From positions 248,001 to 312,000 of the forward strand of contig NZ_JWJH01000002.1 in NCBI RefSeq assembly GCF_000949865.1: a DNA stretch of 64,000 nt. Direction: 5' to 3'. The notes under the pieces were generated by a model that saw only the letters and a list, made by a program, of their open reading frames with translations, was not told the origin of the DNA and ran no database searches. Numbering within the stretch: the first letter of the stretch is position 1; every line of letters begins with the position of its first letter. Of the stretch, positions 34,188 through 42,460 are shown one piece after another. The position numbers and the translations under genes were made by a program. This stretch comes from Rhizobium nepotum 39/7. GTDB taxonomy: Bacteria; Pseudomonadota; Alphaproteobacteria; Rhizobiales; Rhizobiaceae.

Positions 34188-34340
34188 ACCCCCCTCTGTG
34201 CCGGGCATCTCCCCCCCAAGGGGGGAGATCGGCAAGCGGCGCTACCGCCATTTCATTCACTGACCTTGAGACGGGCGAGACCTCGCCTCGGGTCGATCTC
34301 CCTCCTTGTGGGGGAGATGTCCGGCAGGACAGAGGGGGGT
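34188..34340. repeat. Palindromic intergenic repeat, family C
   Basis: About 153 bp with outer inverted arms ACCCCCCTCTGT / ACAGAGGGGGGT, inner GCATCTCCCCC / GGGGGAGATG and GGGGGGAGATC / GATCTCCCTCC arms. It lies between the convergent ends of the PBP and ArgP genes. The sequence differs from families A and B. Confidence 0.75.
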
Positions 34341-34388
34341 GAGCCACACGCTCCACAGCCCCTTCTCTGCAAATCGAGCGCCCAATGC

Positions 34389-35288
34389 TCAAGGCATCAA
34401 CGCCGCCCGTGCCGTTTCCACCACATGGGCGGTCAGCGCGCTGAGGCGGTCGGCGGCGAGCCGGTTGACCTGCCAGTAGAGCGGGATATCGAACGGTGTG
34501 CCGGGAACGACTTCCACCAGCCTCCCCGCTTTGATGTAATCCTGCACCAGCTGCACCGGGTTGAGGCCCCAGCCCATGCCGGCAAGGCTTGCCTTCACGA
34601 AACCATCGGTCGAGGGCAGCCAGTGGGTCGGATAGGAGACATCCTCACCCAGCGTCATCTTGATCCAGCTGGCCTGCAGCCTGTCCTTCTGGTTGAAGGT
34701 GAGCCCCGGCGCGCGGGCAAGCGTGGCGGGCGTAACGCCATCGGCGAAATAACGCGCCATGAAATCGGGACTGGCGGTGGCGTGATATCTGAGCACGCCA
34801 AGCGGAGTGACCCGGCAGCCCTGCACGGGCTTGGCATGGGCGGTGACGGCGGCAAGCACCCTGCCCCCGCGCAGCCATTCCACCGTGTGGTCCTGATCGT
34901 CCACCGCGATGTTGACGAGGTAGTCGCTCCCACCGGTGAATTTTGAAACCGCATCCAGAAACCATGTACCGAGGCTGTCGGCATTGGTGGCGATGTTGAC
35001 CGTCACACGCTCCGGCACCTCCCCCGCTTCCGCGAGAGCCGGAAGCTGCCGGAACAATTCGCTCTCCAGCATGCCGACATGGTCCATGTGCCGGCAGAGC
35101 CATTCGCCCTTTTCCGTCGCCACGCAAGGGTTGCCGCGCACGATCAGCACCACGCCAAGCCGCTCCTCCAGCTGCTTGATACGCTGGGAAACGGCCGACG
35201 GCGTGACGCACAGCACCTGCGCCGCCTTTTCGAAACTGCCGGTCTGGGCCACGAGCGCGACGGCCCGCATGGAGGGATAGTCCAGCAT
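34389..35288 (-). CDS. argP: ArgP/LysG-type LysR regulator of a LysE exporter
   Basis: A 299-residue LysR protein: winged HTH in LDYPSMRAVALVAQTGSFEK and VTPSAVSQRIKQLEERLGVV, then a periplasmic-binding-type effector domain. Members of this subfamily (ArgP, LysG) sense lysine or arginine and activate the divergent exporter gene. Exactly that partner, a LysE exporter, lies divergently at 35659. The TGSFEKAAQVLCVTPSAVSQ stretch is typical of ArgP. ATG 35288 is preferred to 35291 by family N-terminus. Confidence 0.88.
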   Translation of the reverse strand: MLDYPSMRAVALVAQTGSFEKAAQVLCVTPSAVSQRIKQLEERLGVVLIVRGNPCVATEKGEWLCRHMDHVGMLESELFRQLPALAEAGEVPERVTVNIATNADSLGTWFLDAVSKFTGGSDYLVNIAVDDQDHTVEWLRGGRVLAAVTAHAKPVQGCRVTPLGVLRYHATASPDFMARYFADGVTPATLARAPGLTFNQKDRLQASWIKMTLGEDVSYPTHWLPSTDGFVKASLAGMGWGLNPVQLVQDYIKAGRLVEVVPGTPFDIPLYWQVNRLAADRLSALTAHVVETARAALMP

Positions 35289-35291
35289 CAA

Positions 35292-35658
35292 AGGCCTCCT
35301 TGTAGAGGTTGATATGGGCGTGGTGGGCGGGAAGCGTCCGGGCGGTAGTACTCTCCACCCTCATTCCTGTGCTCGTCACAGGAATCCAGTCGACGCGCGT
35401 CTGCGCGGCGGGAGAGCCCTTTCAGCCCAAGGGCTTGGGCTGGCTGGATTCCTGTGACGAGCACAGGAATGAGGGTGGAGAGGAGACAACGTCGTAGAAA
35501 ATCGCCCTGTTGTATGGTTTGACCGATCATTATTTTTTCTTATTTGAGCTGAATTTGTTTAATTTGATTAAGCCACGTGAACGAAATATCCAAGCACTCT
35601 GTTTGGAAGTGGTGGCATCGGCCATCCGTACAGGCACAGGCACGGGGCAGCAGCCAGC
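35292..35658. other. argP-lysE divergent intergenic region
   Basis: 367 bp without a gene. Over a third is a long inverted repeat (35351-35482). The lysE-proximal 175 bp are AT-rich (35525-35580) and are the likely site of the lysE promoter and regulator binding. Confidence 0.55.
35351..35482. repeat. Long perfect inverted repeat, family B related
   Basis: Two perfect 39-bp inverted arms (35351-35389 and 35444-35482) flank a 54-bp centre that contains GACGCGCGTCTGCGCGG and AGCCCAAGGGCTTGGGCT. Each arm itself contains the hairpin ATTCCTGTGCTCGTCACAGGAAT. The centre shares motifs with 20786-20901, linking it to family B. Confidence 0.8.
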
Positions 35659-36267
35659 ATGGACATACAGATATTTTTCACCGGCCTGACGATGGGTCTG
35701 AGCCTCATCGTCGCCATCGGCGCGCAGAACGCTTTCGTTCTCAAACAGGGGCTGGCGCGCTCGCATGTGTTTGCCGTGTGTTTCACCTGCGCCGTTTCCG
35801 ACGCATTGCTGATTACCGTCGGTGTTTTCGGTTTTCAGCGCATAAGTGCGGTCATGCCGGCGCTCGATCCCATCATGCGGTATGCCGGTGCGGCCTTCCT
35901 CATCTGGTATGGCGCCAAAAGCATGCATTCGGCGCTGCGTTCATCGGAGGCGCTCTCCGTCGCGGAAAAGCGTGAGGCGAGCCTGTGGCAGACGCTCGCC
36001 ATTTGCCTGGCGCTGACCTTTCTCAACCCGCATGTCTATCTCGATACCGTTGTGCTGCTCGGCACCATCTCCACGCAATTTCCGGGCTTCGAAAAGACCT
36101 TTGCGGCGGGTGCGGCCACCGGCTCGCTGCTGTTCTTTTTCTCGCTGGGTTATGGCGCGCGCTGGCTGCGCCCGATCTTCGAAAAACCTTCCGCCTGGCG
36201 CATCCTCGAAGGCATCATCGCCGTCACCATGTGGGCCATCGCCTTCAAGCTGGTCATGGGCGCCTAA
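35659..36267 (+). CDS. lysE: LysE-type basic amino-acid exporter
   Basis: A 202-residue inner-membrane exporter with six hydrophobic helices. The start region FFTGLTMGLSLIVAIGAQNA with the conserved GAQNAFVL motif and the FLNPHVYLDTVVLLG segment identify the LysE/ArgO branch. It exports lysine and/or arginine. It is divergent from the ArgP-type regulator gene. Length is standard. Confidence 0.92.
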   Translation: MDIQIFFTGLTMGLSLIVAIGAQNAFVLKQGLARSHVFAVCFTCAVSDALLITVGVFGFQRISAVMPALDPIMRYAGAAFLIWYGAKSMHSALRSSEALSVAEKREASLWQTLAICLALTFLNPHVYLDTVVLLGTISTQFPGFEKTFAAGAATGSLLFFFSLGYGARWLRPIFEKPSAWRILEGIIAVTMWAIAFKLVMGA

Positions 36268-36282
36268 AGCGGCGGACTATCC

Positions 36283-36471
36283 CCTCTCCGATATCCCAAT
36301 AAAGCCCGGCCATGATGGCAAGGGCCTCGCGGGCAATCTCCTTCGGCAGATGTTCGTTCGGCGCATGCTGCGAGCAGCCGGAATAGGAATGCGGCACCCA
36401 GATGGTGCGCAGTTTCAGGATATCGGCGAAGATATGGCGACTTGTCGCGACATGATGGAATCCCCCTTCTG
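36283..36471 (-). pseudogene. C-terminal remnant of an M20-family peptidase
   Basis: On the minus strand one frame reads HHVATSRHIFADILKL, then LRTIWVPHSYSGCSQHAPNE and IAREALAIMAGLYWDIGEG, the C-terminal block of M20 (ArgE/DapE/CPG2) metallopeptidases including the zinc-site-type His. Nothing upstream of about 36475 is coding in this frame and the frame has no proper stop before entering lysE. It is therefore a leftover of about 60 codons from a roughly 460-codon gene. Confidence 0.7.
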
Positions 36472-36561
36472 ATCATTTTCACAAAGACTAAACAAGCCGC
36501 GCCATTTTCCAAACAGGGAATCAGTGATAGTCCTCGACCTGTTCAAAAACGGGAAAACAGC

Positions 36562-37149
36562 GTGTTCCGAGTTCCACTCCTTGTCGGCATCGCCCTACTG
36601 ATCGCCTTTGGCGGCGGCATTGCCGCGACGCTGGCCGCACTTGAGGCGACATCCGGCTTCGGCTCGATCCGCATCGGCTCGTGGGACGCCTTTCCGGAAG
36701 CGCAGACGATCGAGGCCGATCCCTACGCCAAATCGCACCGCGCGGATGCAGGAAAGCTGCTTTACGGAACGGCCGAAGGGCTGGCCTTTACCGCTTCCGT
36801 GGATAGCGACGGCCAGCGTCTGACCGGCGAATGCCGCTACCGGCTGGCGGGGGCCGTGCCGCCCTCGCGTTTCTGGACGCTCTATACTGCCGACCAGCAG
36901 GGCAATGTGCTGGCGGAGGATGCCGGACGGCCCTTCGCGCTCAATTCGCGCACACTTCTGCGCAGCGCGGACGGCGGTATCGACATCACCATCGCCCCCG
37001 ATGCCCAGACCTATAACTGGCTGGCGGTGCCGCAGGGCCAGACGTTCAAGCTCGTCATGACGCTGCTCGACACGCCGGTCGCCGGCAGTTCCGGCCTGAT
37101 CGACATCGCCATGCCGCAAATCCGCAAGCTGGGGTGTGGTAATGCTTAG
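36562..37149 (+). CDS. DUF1214-type membrane-anchored protein
   Basis: A 195-residue protein: N-terminal membrane segment VPLLVGIALLIAFGGGIAAT, then a beta-rich domain with DAFPEAQTIEADPYAKSHRA and LTGECRYRLAGAVPPSRFWT, the DUF1214 pattern. The rest (GNVLAEDAGRPFALNSRTLL, TYNWLAVPQGQTFKLVMTLL) fits. The start is taken as GTG 36562, just before the membrane helix. It overlaps the next gene by 8 bp. In many bacteria DUF1254 and DUF1214 are halves of one protein; here they are two genes. Function unknown. Confidence 0.82.
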   Translation: MFRVPLLVGIALLIAFGGGIAATLAALEATSGFGSIRIGSWDAFPEAQTIEADPYAKSHRADAGKLLYGTAEGLAFTASVDSDGQRLTGECRYRLAGAVPPSRFWTLYTADQQGNVLAEDAGRPFALNSRTLLRSADGGIDITIAPDAQTYNWLAVPQGQTFKLVMTLLDTPVAGSSGLIDIAMPQIRKLGCGNA

Positions 37150-37690
37150 GGTCCTGCTCGCCATCCTCACCGGTCTCGTCGCTGCTGCCGTGCTGCATGT
37201 CGTCATTCTTCTGGCGATACCGCATTTCAGCAATCGCGACGCCTATACACGCGCGGTGGCGGAAGGAAAGCCGCATCTGTTTCATCTTCTTGAGGAAACG
37301 ACGGAGAAAAAGACGCTGGGAAGCGGCGATCCCTTCATACGGGTCGCGATCTGCACCTTCAATATCGAGGAAAAGCCGGTCAGACTCACCGCCGTCGGCG
37401 CCGTGCCCTTCTGGTCCGTCGCGGTTTACGACAAGGCGTCGAACGAGGTGTTCAGCATGAACGACCGCACCTCCGCCGCTGGGGTGATGGATATTCTGGT
37501 GGCCGATGCCGTGCAGATCGCGGCGATCCGCAAGGCGCAGCCGCCGTCGCTGTCACAGGCCATTCTGGCGGAATCGGATCAGACGGAAGGGTATGTGGTG
37601 TTGCGCACGATGGTGCCGCAGCCAAGTTTCGGGGAAGAAGCGGAACGGTTCCTGAACGAGGCAAAATGCCAGCCGACGCCGTGGAAATAA
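37142..37690 (+). CDS. DUF1254-type membrane-anchored protein
   Basis: A 182-residue partner of the preceding gene: N-terminal membrane helix MLRVLLAILTGLVAAAVLHV, then FSNRDAYTRAVAEGKPHLFH and a beta-rich domain (VRLTAVGAVPFWSVAVYDKA) of the DUF1254 type. ATG 37142 has GGGGTG upstream and overlaps the previous gene, so the two are translated together. Both soluble domains should face the periplasm. No clear function is known. Confidence 0.82.
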   Translation: MLRVLLAILTGLVAAAVLHVVILLAIPHFSNRDAYTRAVAEGKPHLFHLLEETTEKKTLGSGDPFIRVAICTFNIEEKPVRLTAVGAVPFWSVAVYDKASNEVFSMNDRTSAAGVMDILVADAVQIAAIRKAQPPSLSQAILAESDQTEGYVVLRTMVPQPSFGEEAERFLNEAKCQPTPWK

Positions 37691-37710
37691 CGCCGGTCTA
37701 TCAAGCGTAA

Positions 37711-37899
37711 TCAGGATTTGAAAACGGTTTCCGGTGCGGGCTTGCTCTTGCGCGCATCCTTGCCGTCCGGCTCCGTATCGCGTTTTTCATAACGCACGCC
37801 GGTAAACAGCACGACCTTCGCCGGACCCATCACCTTGCCGACCACGCCGGCGGGGCGCAGGCTTCGTCGGGCGTCGCCGATTGGAATAATAACTGCCAT
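37711..37899 (-). CDS. Small hypothetical protein (62 aa)
   Basis: A basic protein starting MAVIIPIGDARRSLRPAGVV with a short beta-prone segment (GPAKVVLFTGVRYEKR) and a charged tail. GAGGAG lies 6 nt before ATG 37899, which is better than the in-frame ATG 37923. No family recognised. Confidence 0.7.
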   Translation of the reverse strand: MAVIIPIGDARRSLRPAGVVGKVMGPAKVVLFTGVRYEKRDTEPDGKDARKSKPAPETVFKS

Positions 37900-38442
37900 G
37901 CTCGTCTCCTCTTCGGGAGTCAATGTTGTTCATGGGACCGCGCAAGCCTCGTCTTGCGTCGGGAATTTCATCACCATCACATTGCGCATATTCCAGTCCA
38001 CGGACTGGTTTTCGCACGACCCTGAAACCGATGACGATTTTATACGGGATCACGCGCAGATTACGGCTTCGGCATGCCATTTTCGGGTTTATTCCATGGA
38101 TCAGAATAACATGGAATCCTAATACTGCCCATGAAATTAGAGACAGACAGAGGTTAATGATCCGTTAACCCTAATCGCCGGGCGCCGACTTATCCCTCAC
38201 AAAGCCACATCCGTTGGAAACAAAGGCGATGCGGCAAAGTTCCATGACATTTTTCCCGTCATGAAGGTTTTAAAAATTCCTTGTTGATAACAGCAGAATA
38301 TCGCTTGCCAGCCCCCATAGTTAACAGGGTGTCAACGGATTTGCTCTAATTTGAACCGATATTGTGTTTGCGTTTGTTGGGTAGTGCGTTGACCGACCGG
38401 TTTCGAGAACTTGAGAGGCCAAGAGCCGTGAGGAAGAAAGAT
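37900..38442. other. Intergenic region with a CtrA-type motif, no gene seen
   Basis: 543 bp, AT-richer than its surroundings between about 38130 and 38345. It contains a perfect CtrA-type box (38154-38169). No convincing ORF or structured RNA was found by eye, though a small RNA cannot be excluded. Confidence 0.5.
38154..38169 (+). promoter_or_regulatory. CtrA-type binding motif TTAA-N7-TTAAC
   Basis: TTAA at 38154-38157, seven bases, TTAAC at 38165-38169: an exact match to the alphaproteobacterial CtrA consensus, about 275 bp upstream of the DUF2336 gene. Whether it is used is unknown. Confidence 0.5.
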
Positions 38443-39381
38443 GTGGTGCTTATGGCCACGGTGACGAATTTCGAGACTGTGTCCCATCCGTCAAAAACGG
38501 ACCTTCGGCAGTTCGCCGAACTTTTCATGCCGCTTTTCAACGCCTCCACCGAAGAAGCCAAGCGGGAAGCGATCGCAGCGCTTTCCCAGCATCCGAGCGT
38601 GCCTTCGGCGGTCGCCTTCTTCATCGCCTGCCAGCCGATTTCGATTGCCGCCCCATTCCTCATTTCTTCGAAAAGCCTCGACGACGACACGCTGATTACC
38701 ATTGCCCGCACGCAAGGGGCCGCCCATGCCCGCGCCATCGTCCGGCGTGACGACCTTTCGCCAACCGTCATCGATGCGCTTGTCGGCCTGCGCCACACCG
38801 AGGACCTGAAGCGGCCCGACGAGGAAACGATTGCCGTCGCTCCGCAGCCGGTGGCCAGCACCGCCGAACCCAAAGCGGAAGAAGAAGCGGCAGGCACTGC
38901 GGCCGTATCCGCGCTCGAAGAGGAAATGCGCCAGCGGATCAAGCAGATGGCGCATCATCTCAACAGGCCGGAAAGCGATGTTCTTGGTCTTCGACGTCTG
39001 GGTGACGTGCAGGAAGCCCTGCTCGTGCGTTTTGCCCGCGAGCGCGATGCGCGGCAGTTTGCGGTGGCGCTGGCAGATTCGCTATCGTCCAGCTACTGGC
39101 TGTCCGAGCGGATCATGCTCGATATATCAGGCGCGCAGCTCGCCACCACGCTCATCGGGCTCGGCATGGAATTTTCCGAGGCCGCCTTCATCCTGCAATG
39201 CTTCTATCCGCATCTTGCCGCCGCCGAAGGCGACATGAGCCGCGCCGAAGCCCTGCTCGACCGTCTCGATACCGTGGAATGCGAAGAGCGGGTGGAAAGC
39301 TGGCGGCGCGCCGACAGCTACACGCATGGCCGCGAACGGCCAAGCCACAGCGTTCCGGTCGTTCACAAAACAGGGACGTGA
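38443..39381 (+). CDS. DUF2336 protein
   Basis: A 312-residue cytosolic protein with HEAT-like helical repeats in the N-terminal half (LRQFAELFMPLFNASTEEAK, EAIAALSQHPSVPSAVAFFI, IVRRDDLSPTVIDALVGLRH), a linker of about 40 polar residues, and a C-terminal helical domain (RERDARQFAVALADSLSSSY). This is the DUF2336 pattern, common in alphaproteobacteria and without assigned function. GTG 38443 has AGGAAG 6 nt upstream; ATG 38452 is the alternative. A CtrA-type box lies upstream. Confidence 0.82.
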   Translation: MVLMATVTNFETVSHPSKTDLRQFAELFMPLFNASTEEAKREAIAALSQHPSVPSAVAFFIACQPISIAAPFLISSKSLDDDTLITIARTQGAAHARAIVRRDDLSPTVIDALVGLRHTEDLKRPDEETIAVAPQPVASTAEPKAEEEAAGTAAVSALEEEMRQRIKQMAHHLNRPESDVLGLRRLGDVQEALLVRFARERDARQFAVALADSLSSSYWLSERIMLDISGAQLATTLIGLGMEFSEAAFILQCFYPHLAAAEGDMSRAEALLDRLDTVECEERVESWRRADSYTHGRERPSHSVPVVHKTGT

Positions 39382-39477
39382 GGTTAAGCAAGCCGGCCTG
39401 GACCTGAAGCAATTCCGGACCTCGCCGGGGTTCTCCGTGGATCTGTCAGATCCGTTCTGAACCAGACGGCCCCTGAC

Positions 39478-39825
39478 CTAAGGCTGATCCACCAGCGTCA
39501 GGAGAGCGCCGATCTCATCCGTTTCGATCTCGACAATCCACAGATCGCTGTCGAACCGCCGTTCCTTTTCCAGAAGGGCGGCGGTTTCCTCGCCATCGAC
39601 GCCGGCAAGACGCGTCTCGAAGCGGCGCTCGGCACGAATTTCCTCGTCATCGGCAAAACTTTGCGGCGCGGGTCCGTAGAGGTTTTCGCGGCCGTCCCGC
39701 AGACGTTGACGCACGAAGATTGCCCCCGCCGCCTCCGCGCCCTTCTTTTCGACGGCAGCAAATCCACCGGCGGAAAAGACGCGCCGGACAAGGGCTGAAA
39801 CGAAGATTTCGGATTTGAGGCGCAT
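39478..39825 (-). CDS. DUF1491 protein
   Basis: A 115-residue protein with the DUF1491 blocks LKSEIFVSALVRRVFSAGGF, GAIFVRQRLRDGRENLYGPA and ETRLAGVDGEETAALLEKER. Function unknown. ATG 39825 has AAAGG 8 nt upstream. It is convergent with the DUF2336 gene, and a family-A repeat lies just upstream of it. Confidence 0.85.
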   Translation of the reverse strand: MRLKSEIFVSALVRRVFSAGGFAAVEKKGAEAAGAIFVRQRLRDGRENLYGPAPQSFADDEEIRAERRFETRLAGVDGEETAALLEKERRFDSDLWIVEIETDEIGALLTLVDQP

Positions 39826-39871
39826 CGACGAGGCCTTTCCGGGCAAGCGTATATGGGGCCGAGAGGGCGCT

Positions 39872-40008
39872 GCTTGTTTCTTCTCCCCGCCGGGGAGAAG
39901 GTCGCGGCAGCGGGTTGAGGGGGCGAGACCAGAGATATGCTGAGAGGTTGCCCCCTCATCCGGCCCTTCGGGCCACCTTCTCCCCGGCGGGGAGAAGAAA
40001 CAAGCGGC
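39872..40008. repeat. Palindromic intergenic repeat, family A, long copy
   Basis: About 137 bp with terminal hairpins CTTCTCCCCGCCGGGGAGAAG-like and outer arms CTTGTTTCTTC / GAAGAAACAAG, same architecture as 22655-22790 and 55184-55317. It lies between the peptidoglycan-binding gene and the DUF1491 gene, which run in the same direction. Confidence 0.8.
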
Positions 40009-40026
40009 AACGTCCTGCCTTGACGT

Positions 40027-40944
40027 CTAAAGCGCCCCGATCGACTTCAGCTTCTTCAACACCGCTTCGCTCGGCTCGCCGGTTTCCGGCAGACGGTAGT
40101 GCTTTTCGAAATGGCGGATGGCGTTGCGGGTCTGCTCGCCGGCCACGCCGTCGACCTTGACCTCGGCATAGGCGATATTGACCAGTCCCTGCTGGATTTT
40201 GGCAATCAGCTCGCGGTTTACCGGCCTTGCGGCAGAAGCTCCGCCCGTGAGGGAAACCGGCTCGGCCTTGACCTGCGGTTTTTCCGCCTTGCGGATGGCC
40301 GCGGCGACCGGGTCGATCTCGATGCCGCCGCTGGTGTCGGAAGGCCGATCCCGGGGGATCGCGGCCACGGTTGCGCCGTCGATCCTGAGCGCCGCCAGCA
40401 CCCGTGTCGTCGGCTCGCCGGTCTGCTCCATGCCGAGCGTTTCCTCGAAGAACATGATGGCGGCGGCCGTGCGCGGTCCCATCCGGCCATCCGCCTCGCC
40501 TTCATAAAGTCCGCGTTTTTTCAGTTCGGCCTGAATATCGGCAACGATCTGCTGCGGCTTCTGGTTTTCCGCCACAAGCGGTGTCGCGGGCGGCGCCGTT
40601 TCGGCTGCAGGTTGCGGTGCCGTGTCGGTTTCGCTGGGACGTTCTATCCGGAAGGTGGTGACGTTGCCCTGCGTACCGAGCGGCTCCGCCGCACGATAAC
40701 CGGCAATGCCGTTCGGATTTTCAGCATCCCGCGTGCGCAGAAAAGGCGACGGGTGGACGCCCGGCTGATACCAGAGCGCATTGGCGGCGACAAAACCGAA
40801 GACGACCGCAAAGGCGCCTGAGCCGCCCACCAGTTTCGGACGGCGCAGGAGTTCGCGCCCGATGGCCGAAACCACCAAGGAAACAATCCCGGCGCCGATC
40901 TGGGCCGTTGTTTTCTTAGGCGATTTTCGCTTTCGCGGGGCCAT
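40027..40944 (-). CDS. Membrane protein with two peptidoglycan-binding domains
   Basis: A 305-residue protein: basic N-terminus (APRKRKSPKKTTAQ), one membrane helix around residues 43-60, a Pro/Ala-rich linker, then two PG_binding_1 domains (IQAELKKRGLYEGEADGRMG with TAAAIMFFEETLGM; IQQGLVNIAYAEVKVDGVAG with TRNAIRHFEKHYRLPETG). It should anchor to peptidoglycan from the inner membrane. ATG 40944 has AAGGA 8 nt upstream. It overlaps the end of the histidine kinase gene by 29 bp, so the two are cotranscribed and perhaps functionally linked. Confidence 0.85.
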   Translation of the reverse strand: MAPRKRKSPKKTTAQIGAGIVSLVVSAIGRELLRRPKLVGGSGAFAVVFGFVAANALWYQPGVHPSPFLRTRDAENPNGIAGYRAAEPLGTQGNVTTFRIERPSETDTAPQPAAETAPPATPLVAENQKPQQIVADIQAELKKRGLYEGEADGRMGPRTAAAIMFFEETLGMEQTGEPTTRVLAALRIDGATVAAIPRDRPSDTSGGIEIDPVAAAIRKAEKPQVKAEPVSLTGGASAARPVNRELIAKIQQGLVNIAYAEVKVDGVAGEQTRNAIRHFEKHYRLPETGEPSEAVLKKLKSIGAL

Positions 40945-42460
40945 CGTCACCATCCTTTTTCATAATCGCGGCCATTTCGCCGAGCTGCCTGATGCGCGGC
41001 GGAAACTCCACCATACACTCGGTTTCAGCGTTTTCGCCACCTGCCATGCCGGAACCGTCGGCAGGCAACATGATCGTTACGACTGTCCCCTCGCCGGGCT
41101 GGCTGGTAATGGCGAAAGTGCCGCCATGCAGCGCTACCAGCCCCTTGACCAGAGACAATCCCAGACCCGTGCCCTCATAGCGACGGGTATATTCGTTCTG
41201 AACCTGCATGAAGGGCTGGCCCAGCAGGTCAATCTTGTCGGAAGCGATGCCGATGCCGGTATCGCTGACCGTCAGTTTCAGCATCCTGCCTTCGCGCGCC
41301 GCATCGATCGAGATCACGCCGCCCGCATCGGTGAACTTGATGGCGTTGCCGGCCAGATTGATGAGAATCTGGCGGAGGGCGCGCTGGTCGGCGGCAATTT
41401 CGCCGATACCGCGCTGGATGCGACTGGTCAGCGTCAGGCCTTTTTCCTTCGCCTGCAGACCGAGCATGGCCTCACAGGACGCAATGGTTTCCGCAATCGG
41501 GAAGCTTTCCATCATCAGCTCGTAACGGCCGGCTTCCAGCTTGCTCATATCCAGCATGGTGTTGACCACCGACAGGAGATGCGCGCCGGATTGGCGGATC
41601 AAGCCGACATATTCCCGCTGGCGGTCGTTTTCCAGCCTGCCGAAATATTCACCCGCCAGAATGTCGGAAAAGCCGAGGACGGCGTTGAGCGGCGTGCGCA
41701 GCTCGTGGCTGACGGCGGCGAGAAAGCGCGACTTGGCGTCATTGGCCGATTCCGCCTCCGCCGCCTTGCGGGCGACATCGCGGCGCAGCAGCTCCATCTC
41801 GGTGACATCGGAGAGCTGGGCGATGACGCGGCGCAGCCGGCCGGTGGCGGTGCGGATCGCCGTCATTTCCATACGCGCGTGAATGAATTGCACCGGGCGC
41901 GATTTCGCACCGGTTTCGAACCGCAGTTCCGCGCCGGCCTTGTCCTCGCCCTGCCGCAGAAGGTCGAAAGCCTGCATCAGCTCGATACGATCCGAGACAT
42001 AGACATATTCGGCAAAGACGTGACCCTTGCAGGCCTGAAGATCGGCCGGGAATGTCTCAAGGTCGCGGCCGGAGACACGCTCGACGAGACCGTTTTCATT
42101 GATGGTGAGCACGAGGCCGGGCATCTGCGAGGCCGCAACGAGGTCGTCGTCGCCGGCATGGGCGGAGAGCGACGCCGCGACACGCGCGGGACGCGAAAAG
42201 GCGATCAGCAGGGCGGCTGCGGCCAGATAGAGCGCCAGCACCAGGGCTGCGCCAATGGGCAGCGCGATGGCGGGGCTGAAGACGAGGCTGAACAGGGCAG
42301 GCACAACCAGAAGGCCAACGGCGCTGAAGGCAAACAGGCGGCGCAGGCGCGCAATGGTTCCGGCGCGCCTTTCGGCGTCCTCCTCCATACGCGCAAGCCA
42401 TCTGCCCGCGGCATGGTCGACCAATGCGACCGCTTTTTTTCTCATGTTACGCAATACCAA
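40916..42460 (-). CDS. PleC/DivJ-like membrane sensor histidine kinase
   Basis: A 514-residue kinase. Two adjacent membrane helices (about 43-62 and 65-88) with almost no periplasmic loop are followed by a PAS-like region (GLVLTINENGLVERVSGRDL), then HisKA with phospho-acceptor His252 (AVSHELRTPLNAVLGFSDIL) and HATPase_c with N box (LINLAGNAIKFTDAGG), G1 (VSDTGIGIA) and G2 (GTGLGLSLVKG). No receiver domain or adjacent regulator gene exists, as for the DivK kinases DivJ, PleC and PdhS. DivJ is my best guess. TTG 42460 has AGGGA 7 nt upstream; ATG 42445 is the alternative. Confidence 0.85.
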   Translation of the reverse strand: MVLRNMRKKAVALVDHAAGRWLARMEEDAERRAGTIARLRRLFAFSAVGLLVVPALFSLVFSPAIALPIGAALVLALYLAAAALLIAFSRPARVAASLSAHAGDDDLVAASQMPGLVLTINENGLVERVSGRDLETFPADLQACKGHVFAEYVYVSDRIELMQAFDLLRQGEDKAGAELRFETGAKSRPVQFIHARMEMTAIRTATGRLRRVIAQLSDVTEMELLRRDVARKAAEAESANDAKSRFLAAVSHELRTPLNAVLGFSDILAGEYFGRLENDRQREYVGLIRQSGAHLLSVVNTMLDMSKLEAGRYELMMESFPIAETIASCEAMLGLQAKEKGLTLTSRIQRGIGEIAADQRALRQILINLAGNAIKFTDAGGVISIDAAREGRMLKLTVSDTGIGIASDKIDLLGQPFMQVQNEYTRRYEGTGLGLSLVKGLVALHGGTFAITSQPGEGTVVTIMLPADGSGMAGGENAETECMVEFPPRIRQLGEMAAIMKKDGDDGPAKAKIA

